From: Leptidea sinapis
Taxonomy: Eukaryota; Arthropoda; Insecta; Lepidoptera; Pieridae
Assembly: GCF_905404315.1 (NCBI RefSeq)
Contig: NC_066269.1
Coordinates: 6,882,001 to 6,946,000, forward strand
Direction: 5' to 3'
Length of the DNA stretch: 64,000 nt
Below the pieces are notes generated by a model, which was given only the letters and a program-made list of their open reading frames with translations, was not told the origin of the DNA and ran no database searches. This document shows positions 10,516-21,349 of this stretch, in pieces. The translations under genes were made by a program, and so were the position numbers. Each line of letters starts with the position of its first letter. Position 1 is the stretch's first letter.

Positions 10516-12471
10516 TCACCACCATCCGTTGGAGTATTGGGCGGCGTAAGTGGGCGCGGCGGCGTAGCCAGCGCTGGAGCCGGTGGCGTAGCCAAGAGAG
10601 GCCGCTGGGACAACTTTCTGGACGGAGACTACCTGGGGGACATTCACCAGCTTTTGCACGTTGACCACCTGTGGCACGTTCACTACTTTCTTGTGGTTTA
10701 TCACTTTGTTGACGGTGACGAGGTGAGCTGCGGGGGCTGGCGCAGCATAGCTCACGGCGGGGGCAGAGTAGCTTACTGCAGCTGCAGGGGCAGAGTAACT
10801 CACGGAGGCAGCGGGGCTGGAGTAACCTAGTGCCGGTGCGGAATAGCTCAAGGCGGGGGCAGAGTAGCTAACGGCTGGGGCGTTGTAGCTAATTGCTGGA
10901 GCGGAGTAACTAACGGCTGGAGCGGAGTAACTAACGGCTGGAGCGGAGTAGCTAACGGCTGGAGCGGAATAGCTAACTGCTGGGGCGGAATAGCTTATCG
11001 CTGGAGCGGCATAGCTCGCAAGAGGGGCAGAGTAGCTTATTGCTGGGGCGTAACTCGCGGCGGCCGCGTAGTTGAGGGATGGTGCAGAGTAGCCGAGATT
11101 CGGGGCGGCATAGTTGTAGCCAGCAGACTGTCCTGGGGCCGCGTGGAGCCCATGGAGGTATCCTCTCTTCTGACGCACATTGCCGGCCGCCGTGGCAGCG
11201 ACCAACATGAACAAAACAATCTGCAAGTGAATGAGCAAAATCTAATTACAAATGCTTGTGCTGCATTATCATGATACTAACCATAGACATACTACATAGA
11301 TTTTAGCAGTTGGAGGCTCCTTTGCACGGGACGCTGGCTAGATTATGGGTACCACAACGGCGCCTATTTCTGCCGTGAAGCAGTAATGTGTAAACATTAT
11401 TGTGTTTCAGTCTGAAGGGCGCCGTAGTTAGTGAAATTACTGGGCAAATGGGACTTAATATCATATGTCTCAAGGAGATGAGAGCAATTGTAGTGTCACT
11501 CATAATTTTTGGATTTTTCAAGAATCCTGAGCGGCATTGCATTGTAATGGGCAGGGCGTATCAATTACCATCAGATGAACGTCCTGCTCGTCTCGTCCCT
11601 TATTGACACAAAAAGAAAGTTTTAGTTTGTATGATGTTAGATTATTGAGAGTCTGAATTTTACTCATTTATTATTCGATAATGATAGTACCACAATCAAA
11701 CTAACTCTTCTTCTCCGATCCCTTAGCATTTATTTTCATACAAAAAATACTACGGTTTAGAACTATAGACAAACAAACAGCCCGAAAGAGAAAAACATCT
11801 CTAACATACAGCAAGGTAAGAAAATGTAATTGAAAAAGGATTTTGATTTGCTAGTCGTACACAGTCAGCTACGCTTGGCATAAGGTCCTTATTATTTTCT
11901 TGCCTAACGTTACATTTTATATTGTAATTGAAATGATCTGTAAAACGATGAAAATGTAAATCTTGATTTAAAAGAGTGGAAATTAGTTTCTTGTTACTTC
12001 TTTTCATTAGCTCAACCCTTTACGAAGTAGCGGTAGATTCAAAAAGAAAAAAAAAATGTTTTTGATTTGAATATTAAACTAAATTAAACATACTCACTGA
12101 CAAATCAAAATCTCTCAGGTCATCTATACGTTAGTATATTTTTACCCCCTTATTCATAATGGTCCGCTAACTTTAAACAGCCGCTAAGGAGTGATTTTTC
12201 TTATTCTGACTTAGGTCAATAGAACAAGACAGAGTGAGAATTAGCAATGCTTTAAGTTAGCAGACTATTATGAATAAGGGGGTTAGTCTATTGTACTATT
12301 TCATAATTATGTTACAGTAGTTGCAACTTACAATGAACCAATCTGTATATCAATGACTCATCTACTGAAATATAATAAACTTTCCAAAACAAAGTTGTTA
12401 TCAAATAAATAGATAAATTAATGCAATTACTCATTTGATGAGATTTTCGCGGTACTTACAAAGGATCTCAT
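10516..12471 (-). CDS. Cuticular-like protein, Ala/Pro/Ser/Tyr-rich (SYSAPAV repeats), two exons
   Basis: Two-exon minus-strand gene. Exon 1 is 12460-12471, coding MRSF, with donor GTAAGT. Exon 2 is 10516-11220, after acceptor TTGCAG, phase 0, stop TGA. The product is 238 aa. Residues 1-17 (MRSFIVLFMLVAATAAG) are a signal peptide; a Lys-Arg-Gly site follows at 22-24. The middle holds about a dozen copies of a seven-residue SYSAPAV-type unit (21-bp DNA repeat, about 10760-11080). The C-terminal part has valine/asparagine motifs (VVNVPQVVNVQKLV) and ends GWW. Ala-Ala-Pro and Ser-Ala-Pro motifs are typical of insect cuticle structural proteins; no Rebers-Riddiford chitin-binding domain is present. 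Expected role: secreted to the extracellular cuticle. The in-frame ATG at 11238 is not the start, because it lies upstream of the acceptor. Exact family (for example the CPH group) is inference. Confidence 0.88.
11312..11612 (+). mobile_element. SINE-like repeat, family A (in intron)
   Basis: About 300 bp: GGAGGCTCCTTTGCAC start, then GCCGTGAAGCAGTAATGTGTAAACATTA, ACTGGGCAAATGGGACTTAA, AGAATTTTTGGATTTTTCAAG, and GTCTCGTCCCTTATT followed by an A-rich end. One of 14 copies in the window, in both orientations, often truncated or rearranged. It lies in the intron of the first cuticular gene. Short internal hairpins and an A-rich 3' end suggest a SINE or LINE-derived tail; no clear tRNA head is visible. 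Confidence 0.7.
11860..12060 (+). mobile_element. LINE 3' region fragment, family D (in intron)
   Basis: Shares TGTAATTGAAATGATCTGTAA, AAAAGAGTGGAAATTAGTTTCTTG and AGCTCAACCCTTTACGAAGTAG with the complement of 33000-33110. Non-coding remnant within the intron of the first cuticular gene. Confidence 0.55.
12142..12285. mobile_element. PIF/Harbinger-type MITE with TTA target duplication (in intron)
   Basis: Terminal inverted repeats of about 33 bp (CCCCCTTATTCATAATGGTC at the left; the complement reads CCCCCTTATTCATAATAGTC at the right) bound a 138-bp element, 12145-12282. It is flanked on both sides by TTA (12142-12144 and 12283-12285). A 3-bp TTA duplication is the hallmark of PIF/Harbinger elements (family knowledge). 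Confidence 0.75.
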
Positions 12472-12545
12472 GTTGCGGACTGTGTTTGAGATGTCGTGAC
12501 GAGGTAGGCAGTTTAGTGATGTGTCGTTTGAGCTTCCGTCACCAT

Positions 12546-12553
12546 ATTATATA
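12546..12553 (-). promoter_or_regulatory. TATA box of the first cuticular gene
   Basis: TATATAAT on the minus strand, 75-82 bp upstream of the ATG at 12471. An initiator-like TCACTA sits about 30 bp downstream (about 12519-12514), where transcription would be expected to start. Confidence 0.6.
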
Positions 12554-12739
12554 GTTATAAGTAAGTGAGGTTTCGACACAGCGTCCTCGAAATGACAAAT
12601 AGATTCCTAATTTAAAATATGTTTTGTTGCCCAATATTTCCCTGACGCTATACTTTGAATTATTTAATTGCCTATACTTAATGTTAATATTAAATGCTTG
12701 AATATATTAAGCCGGATCAACTAAAAACATATACATATT

Positions 12740-12865
12740 GTATAAACTTTGATTAACACGAGTGTTACACATTGAAATAAAATACTTTTTAAAGGATTGA
12801 AACGCGTGTAATTGTAACTGTATTCTTACAAAAGGTACTTGCGTAAAAGTAACATATTTAGAATA
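12740..12865 (-). mobile_element. Family J MITE fragment
   Basis: Contains TTTAAAGGATTGAAACGCGTGTAATTGTAACTGT, close to the terminus of the 7948-8146 element, next to an AACACGAGTGTTACACATT block also seen at 26977. Confidence 0.5.
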
Positions 12866-12869
12866 GAAT

Positions 12870-13140
12870 AGAATGAAAATTTATTGATAACAAACCACCA
12901 CCACACAGTTATTAAAATGATACAAACCAGAATAAGTAATAAATTCTTAGAACTAACAAATAAAACAAATTAAATAATACAATTTATAGCTTAAAACGAA
13001 AAACGTACTGTGCGGCAGTGAATGTCACCAAATGGAGCTAACTCAGTAAAAAGCTGCAATGGCGTGGTGCCAATGTAGCACTGGTTTTCAGTAGCCCCAA
13101 CATTATTGAGTCTGGGAGTAGCAGCGACTAGTAATTTTAA
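12870..13140 (-). mobile_element. Probable LINE 3' UTR, antisense
   Basis: Starts with GAATAGAATAGAATGAAAATTTATT, a tandem TAGAA tail with an antisense AATAAA, followed by low-complexity sequence and a GC-richer block (AGCTGCAATGGCGTGGTGCC). The layout matches a non-LTR 3' end in minus orientation, but no second copy in the window confirms it. Confidence 0.35.
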
Positions 13141-13576
13141 AATTATAATTGTATATATAAATAAATAAAGGCAGTATAGATCTAATTTGTGTATTTAACT
13201 CTTAAAAAAAATAAATAAAAAAAATTGAACGTTAAAAGAAGATCATTTAGATCTTAACGACTGAAAAATCATAAAATATAAGGTTATTATTTAAGTGAAT
13301 CGATCTTTTTTGCGCGCATGAGGGAAATATTTTTGCGGAAGAAATGCAATATTAGTGATACATAAATATGGGACGTTTTTGTCCAAGAAGAGGGAGAGAC
13401 CGATTGAGACCGATGTAGAGAGAGTGAGAAAGGGCAAACATAACATTTTAATCCCTCAAATAGAATTTTACTTAAACATCGACATAAAGCATTGGATAGA
13501 TAAGATCTTGTCATTAAACGGTGACAGCAATGTATCCGTTACTAGAGATATGTCATACGTCAAGGCCGTTAACAAC

Positions 13577-13604
13577 ACTCACACACATACACACACACAC
13601 ACAA
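13577..13604. repeat. (CA)n microsatellite at the 5' junction of a retrotransposon copy
   Basis: Short CA run directly joined to the RT sequence that starts AAAGCCCGTGAATTCTGG. Confidence 0.8.
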
Positions 13605-14640
13605 AGCCCGTGAATTCTGGAGTGCCCCAAGGCTGTGTGCTGTCTCCCACGCTGTTTCTTCTGCATATCAATGATATGTTGGACACCTCCAACATTCATT
13701 GCTATGCAGACGACAGCACTGGTGATGCCATATACACGGGCCATGCAGGTCTCTCTCGGGAAATCGTCGACCAGTGCCGGGAGAAACTTCTATTGAGTCC
13801 TCTCTTGAGAAGGTCGCGGAATGGGGAAAATTGAACCTTGTCCAATTTAACCCCCAGAAGACTCAAGTTTGCGCGTTTACCACTAAAAAAACCCCATTTG
13901 TCGTATCACCGCTCTTCGACAACACTTCCCTCAAAGCCTCGCCTAGTATCGGAATACTGGGTCTCGAAATCTCGAGCGATTGCCAATTTTGTGGTCATAT
14001 GGAAAGCAAAGCCAAATTGGCATCAAAGAAACTGGGCGTCATTAATAGAGCACGGAAATACTTCAAGCCGGCCCACATATTAGAGCTCTACAAAGCGCAG
14101 GTCCGGCCACACATGGAGTATTGCTGTCATCTCTGGTCTGGCGCACCCCAGTATCAGCTCAATCCATTTGACCGCGTGCAACGCAGAGCAGCTCGAATTG
14201 TCGGGGACCCAGTGCTCTGTGAACGGCTGGATCACTTGGCGTTGCGTAGAGACGTCGCTTCATTGTGTGTCTTCTACCGCATTTATCACGGGGAGTGTTC
14301 CGAAGAGCTGTTTAACCTAATTCCTGCCGCCGAATTCCACCTTCGCACGACACGCCACAAGTTAGGATATTATCCCCACCATCTGGATGTGTGGCGGTCC
14401 TCCACAGTGCTGTTTTCAAGGAGCTTTCTTCCACGTACTACAAAGCTGTGGAATAAGCTTCCTTGTGCGGTGTGTCCGGGACGATACGACATGGGTACCT
14501 TCAAAAAAGCGCGTACACCTTCCTTAAAGGCCGACAACGCTCCTGTGATTCCTCTGGTGTTGCAAGAGAATGTGGGCGGCGGTGATCACTTAACACCAGG
14601 TGACCCGTACACTCGTTTGTCCTCCTATTCCATAAAAAAA
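13605..14640 (+). mobile_element. 5'-truncated CR1/Jockey-like copy
   Basis: Collinear with 4748-5790 of the longest copy: begins inside the RT palm (GVPQGCVLSPTLF), keeps CYADDS, and ends TCCTATTCCATAAAAA. RT sequence starts abruptly after the CA repeat, with no EN or RT fingers. Relative to the longer copy it lacks 6 bp near 13788 (GTGTCT), which shifts nothing, and a further few bases there break the frame between 13355-13834 and 13774-14646. Its A-run at 13886 is one base shorter, keeping the C-terminal frame intact. Confidence 0.85.
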
Positions 14641-14646
14641 ATCTAA
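13774..14646 (+). pseudogene. RT C-terminal region, truncated copy
   Basis: A 290-codon frame, open through SSLEKVAEWGKLNLVQFNP, YKAQVRPHMEYCCHLWSG, FDRVQRRAARIVGD and FLPRTTKLWNKLP. It lacks the upstream catalytic palm in the same frame (CYADDS lies in the preceding frame), so it cannot make a working RT. Useful as the intact reference for the frameshift at about 5035. Confidence 0.8.
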
Positions 14647-14695
14647 AGGAATAAATTTTAAGAAAATAAATGCCTTTTATACCTTTTAAATGGTA
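14641..14695 (+). mobile_element. LINE 3' tail, family E
   Basis: TCTAAAGGAATAAATTTTAAG then AAAATAAATGCCTTTTATACC, as at 22280-22320 and 62405-62460. It directly abuts the A-rich 3' end of the CR1-like copy. Confidence 0.6.
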
Positions 14696-14709
14696 TGAGT
14701 AATCTAAAG

Positions 14710-15300
14710 ACATGCAGAATGCCGCTGAGTTGGTGCAACCACACGGCTTAGAGTTAGAATATATACGTGACCGTCACTTAAGAATCGGCCCACGGTGAGC
14801 CCCGACCGAACGTCAAATTCTTCAACAAATGGTTGATACTTCAACAGATTCGATTCGTGTTTCGCTTCTACAAGAGGCATCCACAGGAGATATTGACACG
14901 ACGAACTCTCGTTCTAGAGCACCTACTCTTAATACCACGTTCGTTCATAAAATTTCCCGCTTCACGTTGACGTCTTGTACTTGTATTCCACAACCGCGCG
15001 TTTTGCAAGAAATTTCTTGGGAAGCACAGCCACTGTTACTGTATAGCTGTGAATACCCGCTTCACTGGGTAAATTGAAGGTATAGTTATTGGATAAAGTT
15101 AATAATCAATCACAACTTACTTTTACTTATTCTAAAATTTGCTAAAACATTTCATTTGATTAGAATAAAGGCTTATATTTGCAAACTTTCCAAATAATTC
15201 TGGAAATCTCTAGATCATTCTAGAATTTTCTAGAACTATACAAATCATTATAGATTAATGATAATAACACATTTTTAGAAATCTCATGTTTCAACCCCCG
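14710..15300. other. Unassigned sequence between two inverted LINE tails
   Basis: GC content is higher at 14740-15060 than in the flanks. An 82-codon plus frame and a broken minus frame (NLPSEAGIHSYTVTVAVLPK..) are present; neither is recognised. Possibly an old transposon or exon remnant. Confidence 0.3.
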
Positions 15301-15368
15301 TATCTTCTACACCTTTATAGGTATCAACTTGTAACCACCATAGTGCACGATGGGAGCCTTGCAACTAA

Positions 15369-15400
15369 AAGGCATAAAAGGCATTTATTTTCTCAAAATG
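15369..15400 (-). mobile_element. LINE 3' tail, family E, antisense
   Basis: AGGCATAAAAGGCATTTATTTTCTCAAAA is the complement of the family E tail at 62428-62460. It abuts CR1-like RT sequence at about 15402. Confidence 0.6.
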
Positions 15401-15401
15401 G

Positions 15402-16260
15402 CTGACGGCAATAGAGAAAGCCGAACTTCTGTGCGCTCTTTTTGCCTCCAATTTGACTCTTGACGACAACGGAAAAACACCGCCGACCATCCCGCGATGT
15501 CCAAGACCTGAAGTACAGTTTTCGTGGCACGTCAGGAAGTCGAGCGGGCCGGGATGCATTTCTCCAATCGAACTTACAACGTGTGCCCCTGAGTTGACGC
15601 CGGTACTAACGCGTTCATTCCGGCACTAATATTCAAAAGGCGTAGCCCCTGACTCATGGAAGGATCCTTGTCCATCCGATCCAAAAAAAAGGAGACAGTT
15701 CGTATCCGGAAATTATAGACCTATAGCTATTAACATCCTGCTCTCCAAAATCATGGAGCGCATAATTAACCGCCAGGTCTTGGTATACCTAGAAGGTCAC
15801 CAGTTGATCAACGACCGACAGTACGGCTTTGGCGACCACCATCATACCATCCCCACCACCTGGATGTGTGGCGGAGGACCTACAATGCGGAGCTTTCTTC
15901 CACGTACTACAAAGCTGTGGGATGAACTTCCTTGTGCGGTGTTTCCGGGACGTTACGTTTTTTTTTACAAAAATAAGAGATGAGCCGAGCAGAACGTTCA
16001 GCTGATGGTAATTGATACGCCCTACCCATTACAATACAAATGCGCTCGTCACCTTGAGACATAAGATGTTTAGTCTCATTTGCCCAGTAAATTCACTCGC
16101 TTCGGCGCTTTTCAGACCGAAACACAGAAATGTTTACACATCACTGCTTCACGGCAGAAATAGGCGTCGTTGAGGTACTCATAATCTAGCCGGCTTCCTC
16201 TGCAAAGGAGCCTCCCACTGGTGCAAAATGCGTCATGGCTACCTTACGTTTAACGTTTTT
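15402..16260 (+). mobile_element. Decayed, internally deleted CR1/Jockey-like copy with a nested repeat
   Basis: Aligns to about 4035-4500 of the long copy (KKADL..., NYRPIAI-type motif near 15710, LEGHQLINDRQYGF near 15788), then jumps at about 15832 to the C-terminal segment (HHLDVW... FLPRTTKLWDELPCAVFPGR at about 15860-15955), losing the catalytic palm. Interrupted at about 15957 by a family A repeat; the retrotransposon resumes at about 16229 (GTCATGGCTACCTT). Confidence 0.75.
15957..16226 (-). mobile_element. SINE-like repeat, family A, nested in the CR1-like copy
   Basis: Antisense copy: T-run, AGCCGAGCAGAACGTTCAGC, CGCTCGTCACCTTGAGACAT, AGGAGCCTCCCACTGGTGC. An internal deletion removes the GCCGCTCAGG hairpin block. 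Confidence 0.75.
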
Positions 16261-16561
16261 ATGAAATGTTCAATATTATTTTGTTGATATTATAAAATAG
16301 TAACATTAATTCATTAAATGGCGGCGTTGGAAGTGCTTTGTTTGCATTCAATAATGCATCGACCTCCATAATTTTGTATATTTGTAATGCAAATAAGTTC
16401 GTTATAAATAGCTCTGGTAAATATCGCAACAAGTTTTCCATGACGAGAGATATAATAGGGGTCACATGGGAAGCACATTGACCTTGTACCACGCTCCACT
16501 TGTGCAACACTTGTTTAAAGACTGTCTTATTTACCTTTTTTAAACATATTTTTATGGACAT
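16259..16561 (-). other. Unassigned 100-codon open frame
   Basis: Frame VNKTVFKQVLHKWSVVQGQ..PIISLVMENLLRYLPELF; moderate hydrophobic content, no motif recognised, no splice support and no codon bias. Probably non-genic or a transposon remnant. Confidence 0.15.
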
Positions 16562-16828
16562 TATAATAAAATATCTTAAAAATAAAACTGATCAATAGAA
16601 CTTCTTTTAAATACGATACTCATACTTAAACATGCCTTTATATATGTAAACATCAGTAACTCCAAATAAACACCCACTGGGCTATGAGGGTCGTCGAAAT
16701 AGAAAGGAAAGTTTCATTATATATAAATATTCTTACATTTTTACAATTTATGCAATCTGCATGCTATGTATTATTATTTAATTGGATATGACCAATTCAA
16801 GGCTGAGCAGGAATTATGTTTTCAAATA

Positions 16829-16850
16829 CACTAACTAACTAACTAACTAT
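16829..16850. repeat. (AACT)n microsatellite
   Basis: ACTAACTAACTAACTAACTA run. Confidence 0.8.
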
Positions 16851-17021
16851 GATAATAATTAGAAAAGCCCGAACGAATCAAAATTAGCCGTATGCAAGGC
16901 AAAAAAGCTTTTTACAAAAAAGAAAATATACTGACTAGACTTCAAATATATGTATATACACTAAAACAAGGTATTAAACTTAACAAGAAATTCTTCTACT
17001 CATTTTGTCCTCGCCTTATTC

Positions 17022-17755
17022 CGTTACGTGGGGTCGGCTTTTCTTATCATGCGGCGCCATGTAGGTGGCGTTTTCATTTCTTCGTCACTGACGCCAAGGT
17101 GTTTCATGTCTCATTGAACATTCATCATCCAGGTAGTTTGAGGTCTTCCCTTACCCTCTTTCTTGCAACCATGGAAAGGCACTCTTTCGCCACATAATCG
17201 TCGGGCTTACGCATTACGTGTTCGCATCGTCTGTGACTCGATTCTGGTATTTTATCGGTTATGGGTGCAACTTTTAAGCTTCCTCTTACATATTCGTTTC
17301 GTACTTTGTCCTTGAGTGTTACTCCACCCATCTCAGCTCTTCTGTTTATGGGTATTTTTGCTTGCTCAAACTTTGCTACCCTACAGTTAGGCTGGTCGTA
17401 CTTAATAGACCTTGTCTTTAGTTTTTACTGGCATTGAAGCATCACATAGCACCCCTGTGAGAGTACGCCACTTCATCCATCCAGATGTCGTTCTCTGTGT
17501 TGCATCGGCTTTTATAGAGCCATCCTCGGAGAGAACAGATTCTAGATATTTAAATGTTTTAGCTGTAGGGAGGGCCAGTTAGCGTGATGCCCGGGTCAAG
17601 TGAAGCTTTGGGATTGAAATAAAAAAAACAAATATTCGGTTTTTTTCCTGCATATGCGCATGCTATTTTTTTCCAACGACTCTTTCCATCTTTCTTAGTA
17701 GCTCACGCGCATTGTTAGACATAAGTACTAGGTCTTCAGCATACAAGAGATTCCA
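17022..17755 (-). pseudogene. RTE-type reverse transcriptase remnant
   Basis: The minus strand reads LLYAEDLVLMSNNARELL (palm motif, with YAED in place of YADD at 17732-17743), then after frame breaks TFKYLESVLSEDGSIKADAT, WMKWRTLTGVLCD and TLKDKVRNEYVRGSLKVAPI, and ends near the WRR..ADPT stop at about 17024. This order and wording match the C-terminal half of insect RTE-clade elements. Several stops and shifts; dead. Confidence 0.8.
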
Positions 17756-17759
17756 AGCT

Positions 17760-18685
17760 TAACAAGAACTTAAAATTAAAAATATATATTAAGAGTGATA
17801 TTTGACTCAAGAAAGCAAGATAAATAGGAACTCAATATGGTCATAAGTAGCCAAACGCTGTAATCAAATGGTGCAAAATGCAATTTACGTGTGCCACAGA
17901 ATACTTATGGGATAATTTTCCTAAAGTGTAATTGAATTTTTGAATCATTTATAGTAGAACTCGAAATTGTTCATAAATATCACTGCAGTCTCAACTACAC
18001 AAGGCTGAAGAAATGTCAAACAGCTCAATGATGTCGAAATATTTGGGTTACAAATAAAAGTTAAAGTTGGTTGAAAAAATCAAACATGTTTGAAGATATT
18101 CGTGAACTTAATGTCTACATAAAGTAATATATTATTGTTGATCATCAAACAATTTATGTTATTTTTAATTTTTCTTCAATAGTGGAATGCAATTTAGAAA
18201 AGTGATTATAACAAAATATGGGCCCAGAGTATAGTGTTGTAACAACATATCTATCGTTCACAACAAAAGTTCAATATAGCACTCAACAGCCAAAGACTAT
18301 GGAAATTTTAATGTTGATGCTTGGAGGTGGAATCCCCCATCTTGAGGTATTTTATCCTTTGACTTATCTCAAACTTTAATCTACGAAGATCGTTTATATT
18401 TCAAAACTCCCATTGTGATCTAAATAAAATAAAAGTGTGATATTGTTTAATGGAACTAATAAAAGTGTTACAGAAAAAATTACTTTCACGGTCACTATGC
18501 AAATATCCAAATCAAGATATCTAGATCGTATATACAAAATTATGATTACGTACAGAGATGCCCGGAACGTAAAGGCTCTTCCCCACACTTGCGTTACTAT
18601 CCGGCGATAATATCGTATTCGTAATTGCGTTTTTCAGTAAATTTTCGAATGTTTTTTACGTTATTCAAAAGAACTGTTAAAAAAC
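17760..18685. other. AT-rich spacer
   Basis: No gene or recurring repeat recognised; short ORFs only. Confidence 0.45.
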
Positions 18686-18689
18686 GTTG

Positions 18690-18955
18690 TGCTAAAGGTT
18701 ACTATAACATAAATGACTTTCTTAATGATACCAGAGATTGGGAATGGAGCGACCGCCCTCAGGCTATTAAATAATAAGTTTAATTGTACAATATTACTTT
18801 GCATACAAATTTTTTGATGAAATAAAATAGCCCGCTGAGCATGTTGCGCCCGTTCAGGTCTGAGGCATTCGTTTTGGAATGGGTGGTAGTTTTTGACTTT
18901 CAATAAATGATATCACATCCTATTTTGAATAAAAATATTTGAATTTGAATTATGT
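18690..18955 (+). mobile_element. LINE 3' end, family H
   Basis: The right end matches the 6.3 kb tail (TATCACATCC..TTTTGAATAAAAATATTTG). The left part (GGGAATGGAGCGACCGCCC..TTAAATAATAAG, CAGGTCTGAGGCATTCGTTTTGG) is the complement of 31790-31970, where it adjoins RT C-terminal coding. Confidence 0.65.
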
Positions 18956-19104
18956 GGACGCAATACAGGTGCCGGCTTGTCAGCGATATTTAGATATGAA
19001 AATTTTGTATTAAGACGCAAAAAAGAATACAAAGTATTATTCATGGTCGGTACATGACAACGACTATCCGTAATTTTTAACTCGACTTCAGAAAAGGAGA
19101 TTCT

Positions 19105-19400
19105 CAATTCGTCGTTATTTTTTTTTTATGTTTGTTACCTCAGAACTTTCGACTGGGTGAACTGATTTTGATAATTCTTTTTTTATTTGAAAGCTGGTGT
19201 TTCACGTGTGGTCCCATTCCAATTTGGTCCAGATCTGACAGTGGCAACTATAAGAAAACCATAAAAGTATTAAATTTGCTATAAATATGTGCGCGACAAA
19301 TTTACGTATAACTCAATATCGCACCAACCGATTTTGATCATTCTTTTTTTATTGAAAAGGATATACTTCAAAGGAAGTTTTTTCAGAGTTTATTTAGGTT
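19105..19400 (+). repeat. Dispersed repeat, family F
   Basis: TGTTACCTCAGAACTTTCGACTGGGTGAACTGATTTTGA, then TTTGAAAGCTGGTGTTTCACGTGTGGTCCCAT, matches the complement of 39345-39440. A TTTTGATCATTCTTTTTTT motif is repeated within it (about 19168 and 19332). Unclassified. Confidence 0.55.
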
Positions 19401-20000
19401 CGGATTATAGGATCCATGACAAAGTAACGGAACTCTTCAATTCTTAGGAGCAAATTAATGATACTAGGCGAAATATTTTTTATGCTATCCGGATATTTGA
19501 GTCACCTAACGTATCGTCGTTAGGGTCAAGTAATTTTTGTAGTCAAATATGAAGATCAATGGAACTTCTTAACGGAGTACAGTAAGGGGTGCGATCTATG
19601 GCAGAATTTCTGTCTGTAATCAAATTGCAATGCGCTTATCGGTATATGTCGCAATGCGGTATATCTATATTCTTTTGTTTTATAAAAGCTCTGAATTTGT
19701 TGAGTGATATATTGTATCACTGCAATTGCAGACAGACTGTAATATTTTTAATACGTACTAATTTTATAGAGCGCACGGCTAAAATAAATTGAGTTAATTT
19801 ATTATGAAATGGAATCTCACTGCAACAATCGCCGGCGTTATGAAACATTGGATACAGTTAAACCATTATGCAAGTAAAGTATTATAAGATTATTGTCTTC
19901 ATAACAGTTATTATAAATATAAAAGTGAATGTATGTGTGTATGTTGGTTATGAATATTATTAATGTTCATCTAAAACTCGAGAGCCGTTCTTCCAATTGA
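19401..20000. other. Spacer, no gene recognised
   Basis: A 67-codon ORF at 19589 has no support. The TCTGTCTG..GCAATTG / GCAATTGCAGACAGA pair at about 19608 and 19722 is a weak inverted repeat. Confidence 0.4.
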
Positions 20001-20007
20001 AATGAAA

Positions 20008-20312
20008 CACCAGTGGGAGGCCCCTTTGCACAAGATTCCAGCTAGATTATTGGTACGACAACGGTGCCCAATTCTGCCGTGAAACAGTAATGTGTAAGCA
20101 TTACTGTATTTCGGCCTGAAGAGCGCCGCAGCCAGTGTAGGCCAATGAGACTTAATACCATATGCCTCAAGGAGACGAGCGCAATTGTAGCGCCGCTCAG
20201 AATTTTTGGGCTTTTCAAGAATCCTGAGTGGCACTGCTTTATAATGGACAGGGCGTATCAATTACCATCAGCTGAACGTCCTGTTGGTCTCGTCCCTTAT
20301 TGTCATAAAAAA
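20008..20312 (+). mobile_element. SINE-like repeat, family A
   Basis: Near-full sense copy: GTGGGAGGCCCCTTTGCAC to TCTCGTCCCTTATTGTCATAAAAA. Confidence 0.75.
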
Positions 20313-20460
20313 ACATGAAATGACCACTCCGACGAACTTTGTTACGGGAGGATTATTAACTTATTATGTTTATACCAAAAACACACATAATAAAATCTAA
20401 AGAACTTTATTCTTTATGTATTTCTAAAGCTTATTATACAATATATTAACGAACACAATA

Positions 20461-20490
20461 CACATTCATATACACACTCACACAAACACA

Positions 20491-20545
<55 letters not shown>

Positions 20546-20550
20546 CCACA
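20461..20550. repeat. (CA)n microsatellite
   Basis: About 80 bp of CA dinucleotides, pure over the last 45 bp or so. Confidence 0.95.
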
Positions 20551-20871
20551 CCGTATTATTGTTATCTAGGTACCTACTTAATGATTATAGATATAGAAGA
20601 TCAGGATCTTTTGACACTCGTTTTGTCATGTAAAAGAAGGTTCCAACCAATTATATAAGGTAATACTATTGATGTCAATAAATAAGTTTGAATTTGAATT
20701 AAATTAAGTGTAGGATGCGCTGGTGGCTGTGATTTTTACACTTTGAATCATAGGTTGAATTATTCATAAGAAATTTTGTATTATATGTAAGTCGCATCAT
20801 TGGAACACATTAGTAGATTTATTTAGGTGAAGTGAAGCGAACCGGTCACCAGCTAGTAATAAATAATAACT

Positions 20872-21150
20872 TTTTTATGACAATAAGAGACGAGACGAGC
20901 GCGACGTTGAGCTGATGGTAATTAATACGCCCTGCGCATTACAATGTAGTGCCGCTCAGGATTCTTGAAAAATTCAAAAATTCTGAGTGGCACTACAATT
21001 GCGCTCGTCACCTTGAGACATAAGATGTTAAGTCTCATTTGCCCAGTAATTTCACTAGATTCGGCGCCCTTCAGACCGAAACACAATAATGCTTACATAT
21101 TACTGCTATCCATTATCCGGCATCCTGTGCAAAGGAGCCGCCCACTTGTA
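20872..21150 (-). mobile_element. SINE-like repeat, family A (antisense)
   Basis: TTTTTTATGACAATAAGAGACGAG to AAAGGAGCCGCCCACTTG; lacks the GGCAGAAATAGGCGCC block. Confidence 0.75.
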
Positions 21151-21251
21151 AATTAATAGATACTTCTGTCCAAACTATAACCCTCCCTAGGTTCCGTAAA
21201 ATGCATTGAGATTTTTCGATGAAATCAAAAGCGAACTAATTTTTGAAAACA

Positions 21252-21257
21252 TTTATT
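21252..21257 (-). terminator. Poly(A) signal of the second cuticular-like gene
   Basis: AATAAA on the minus strand, 93 bp beyond the stop at 21350. Confidence 0.55.
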
Positions 21258-21349
21258 AATACTGTATAAATCTCATTAGGGAGTAGAATAAAGTATATAG
21301 ACAGAATATGTATACACGGTGGTTGGGAAAGAGAAGTAGCATTGGTGAG

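Noticed and set aside
10537..11219. Plus- and minus-strand ORFs overlapping the SYSAPAV exon
   Set aside because: Shadow frames of the 21-bp repeat.
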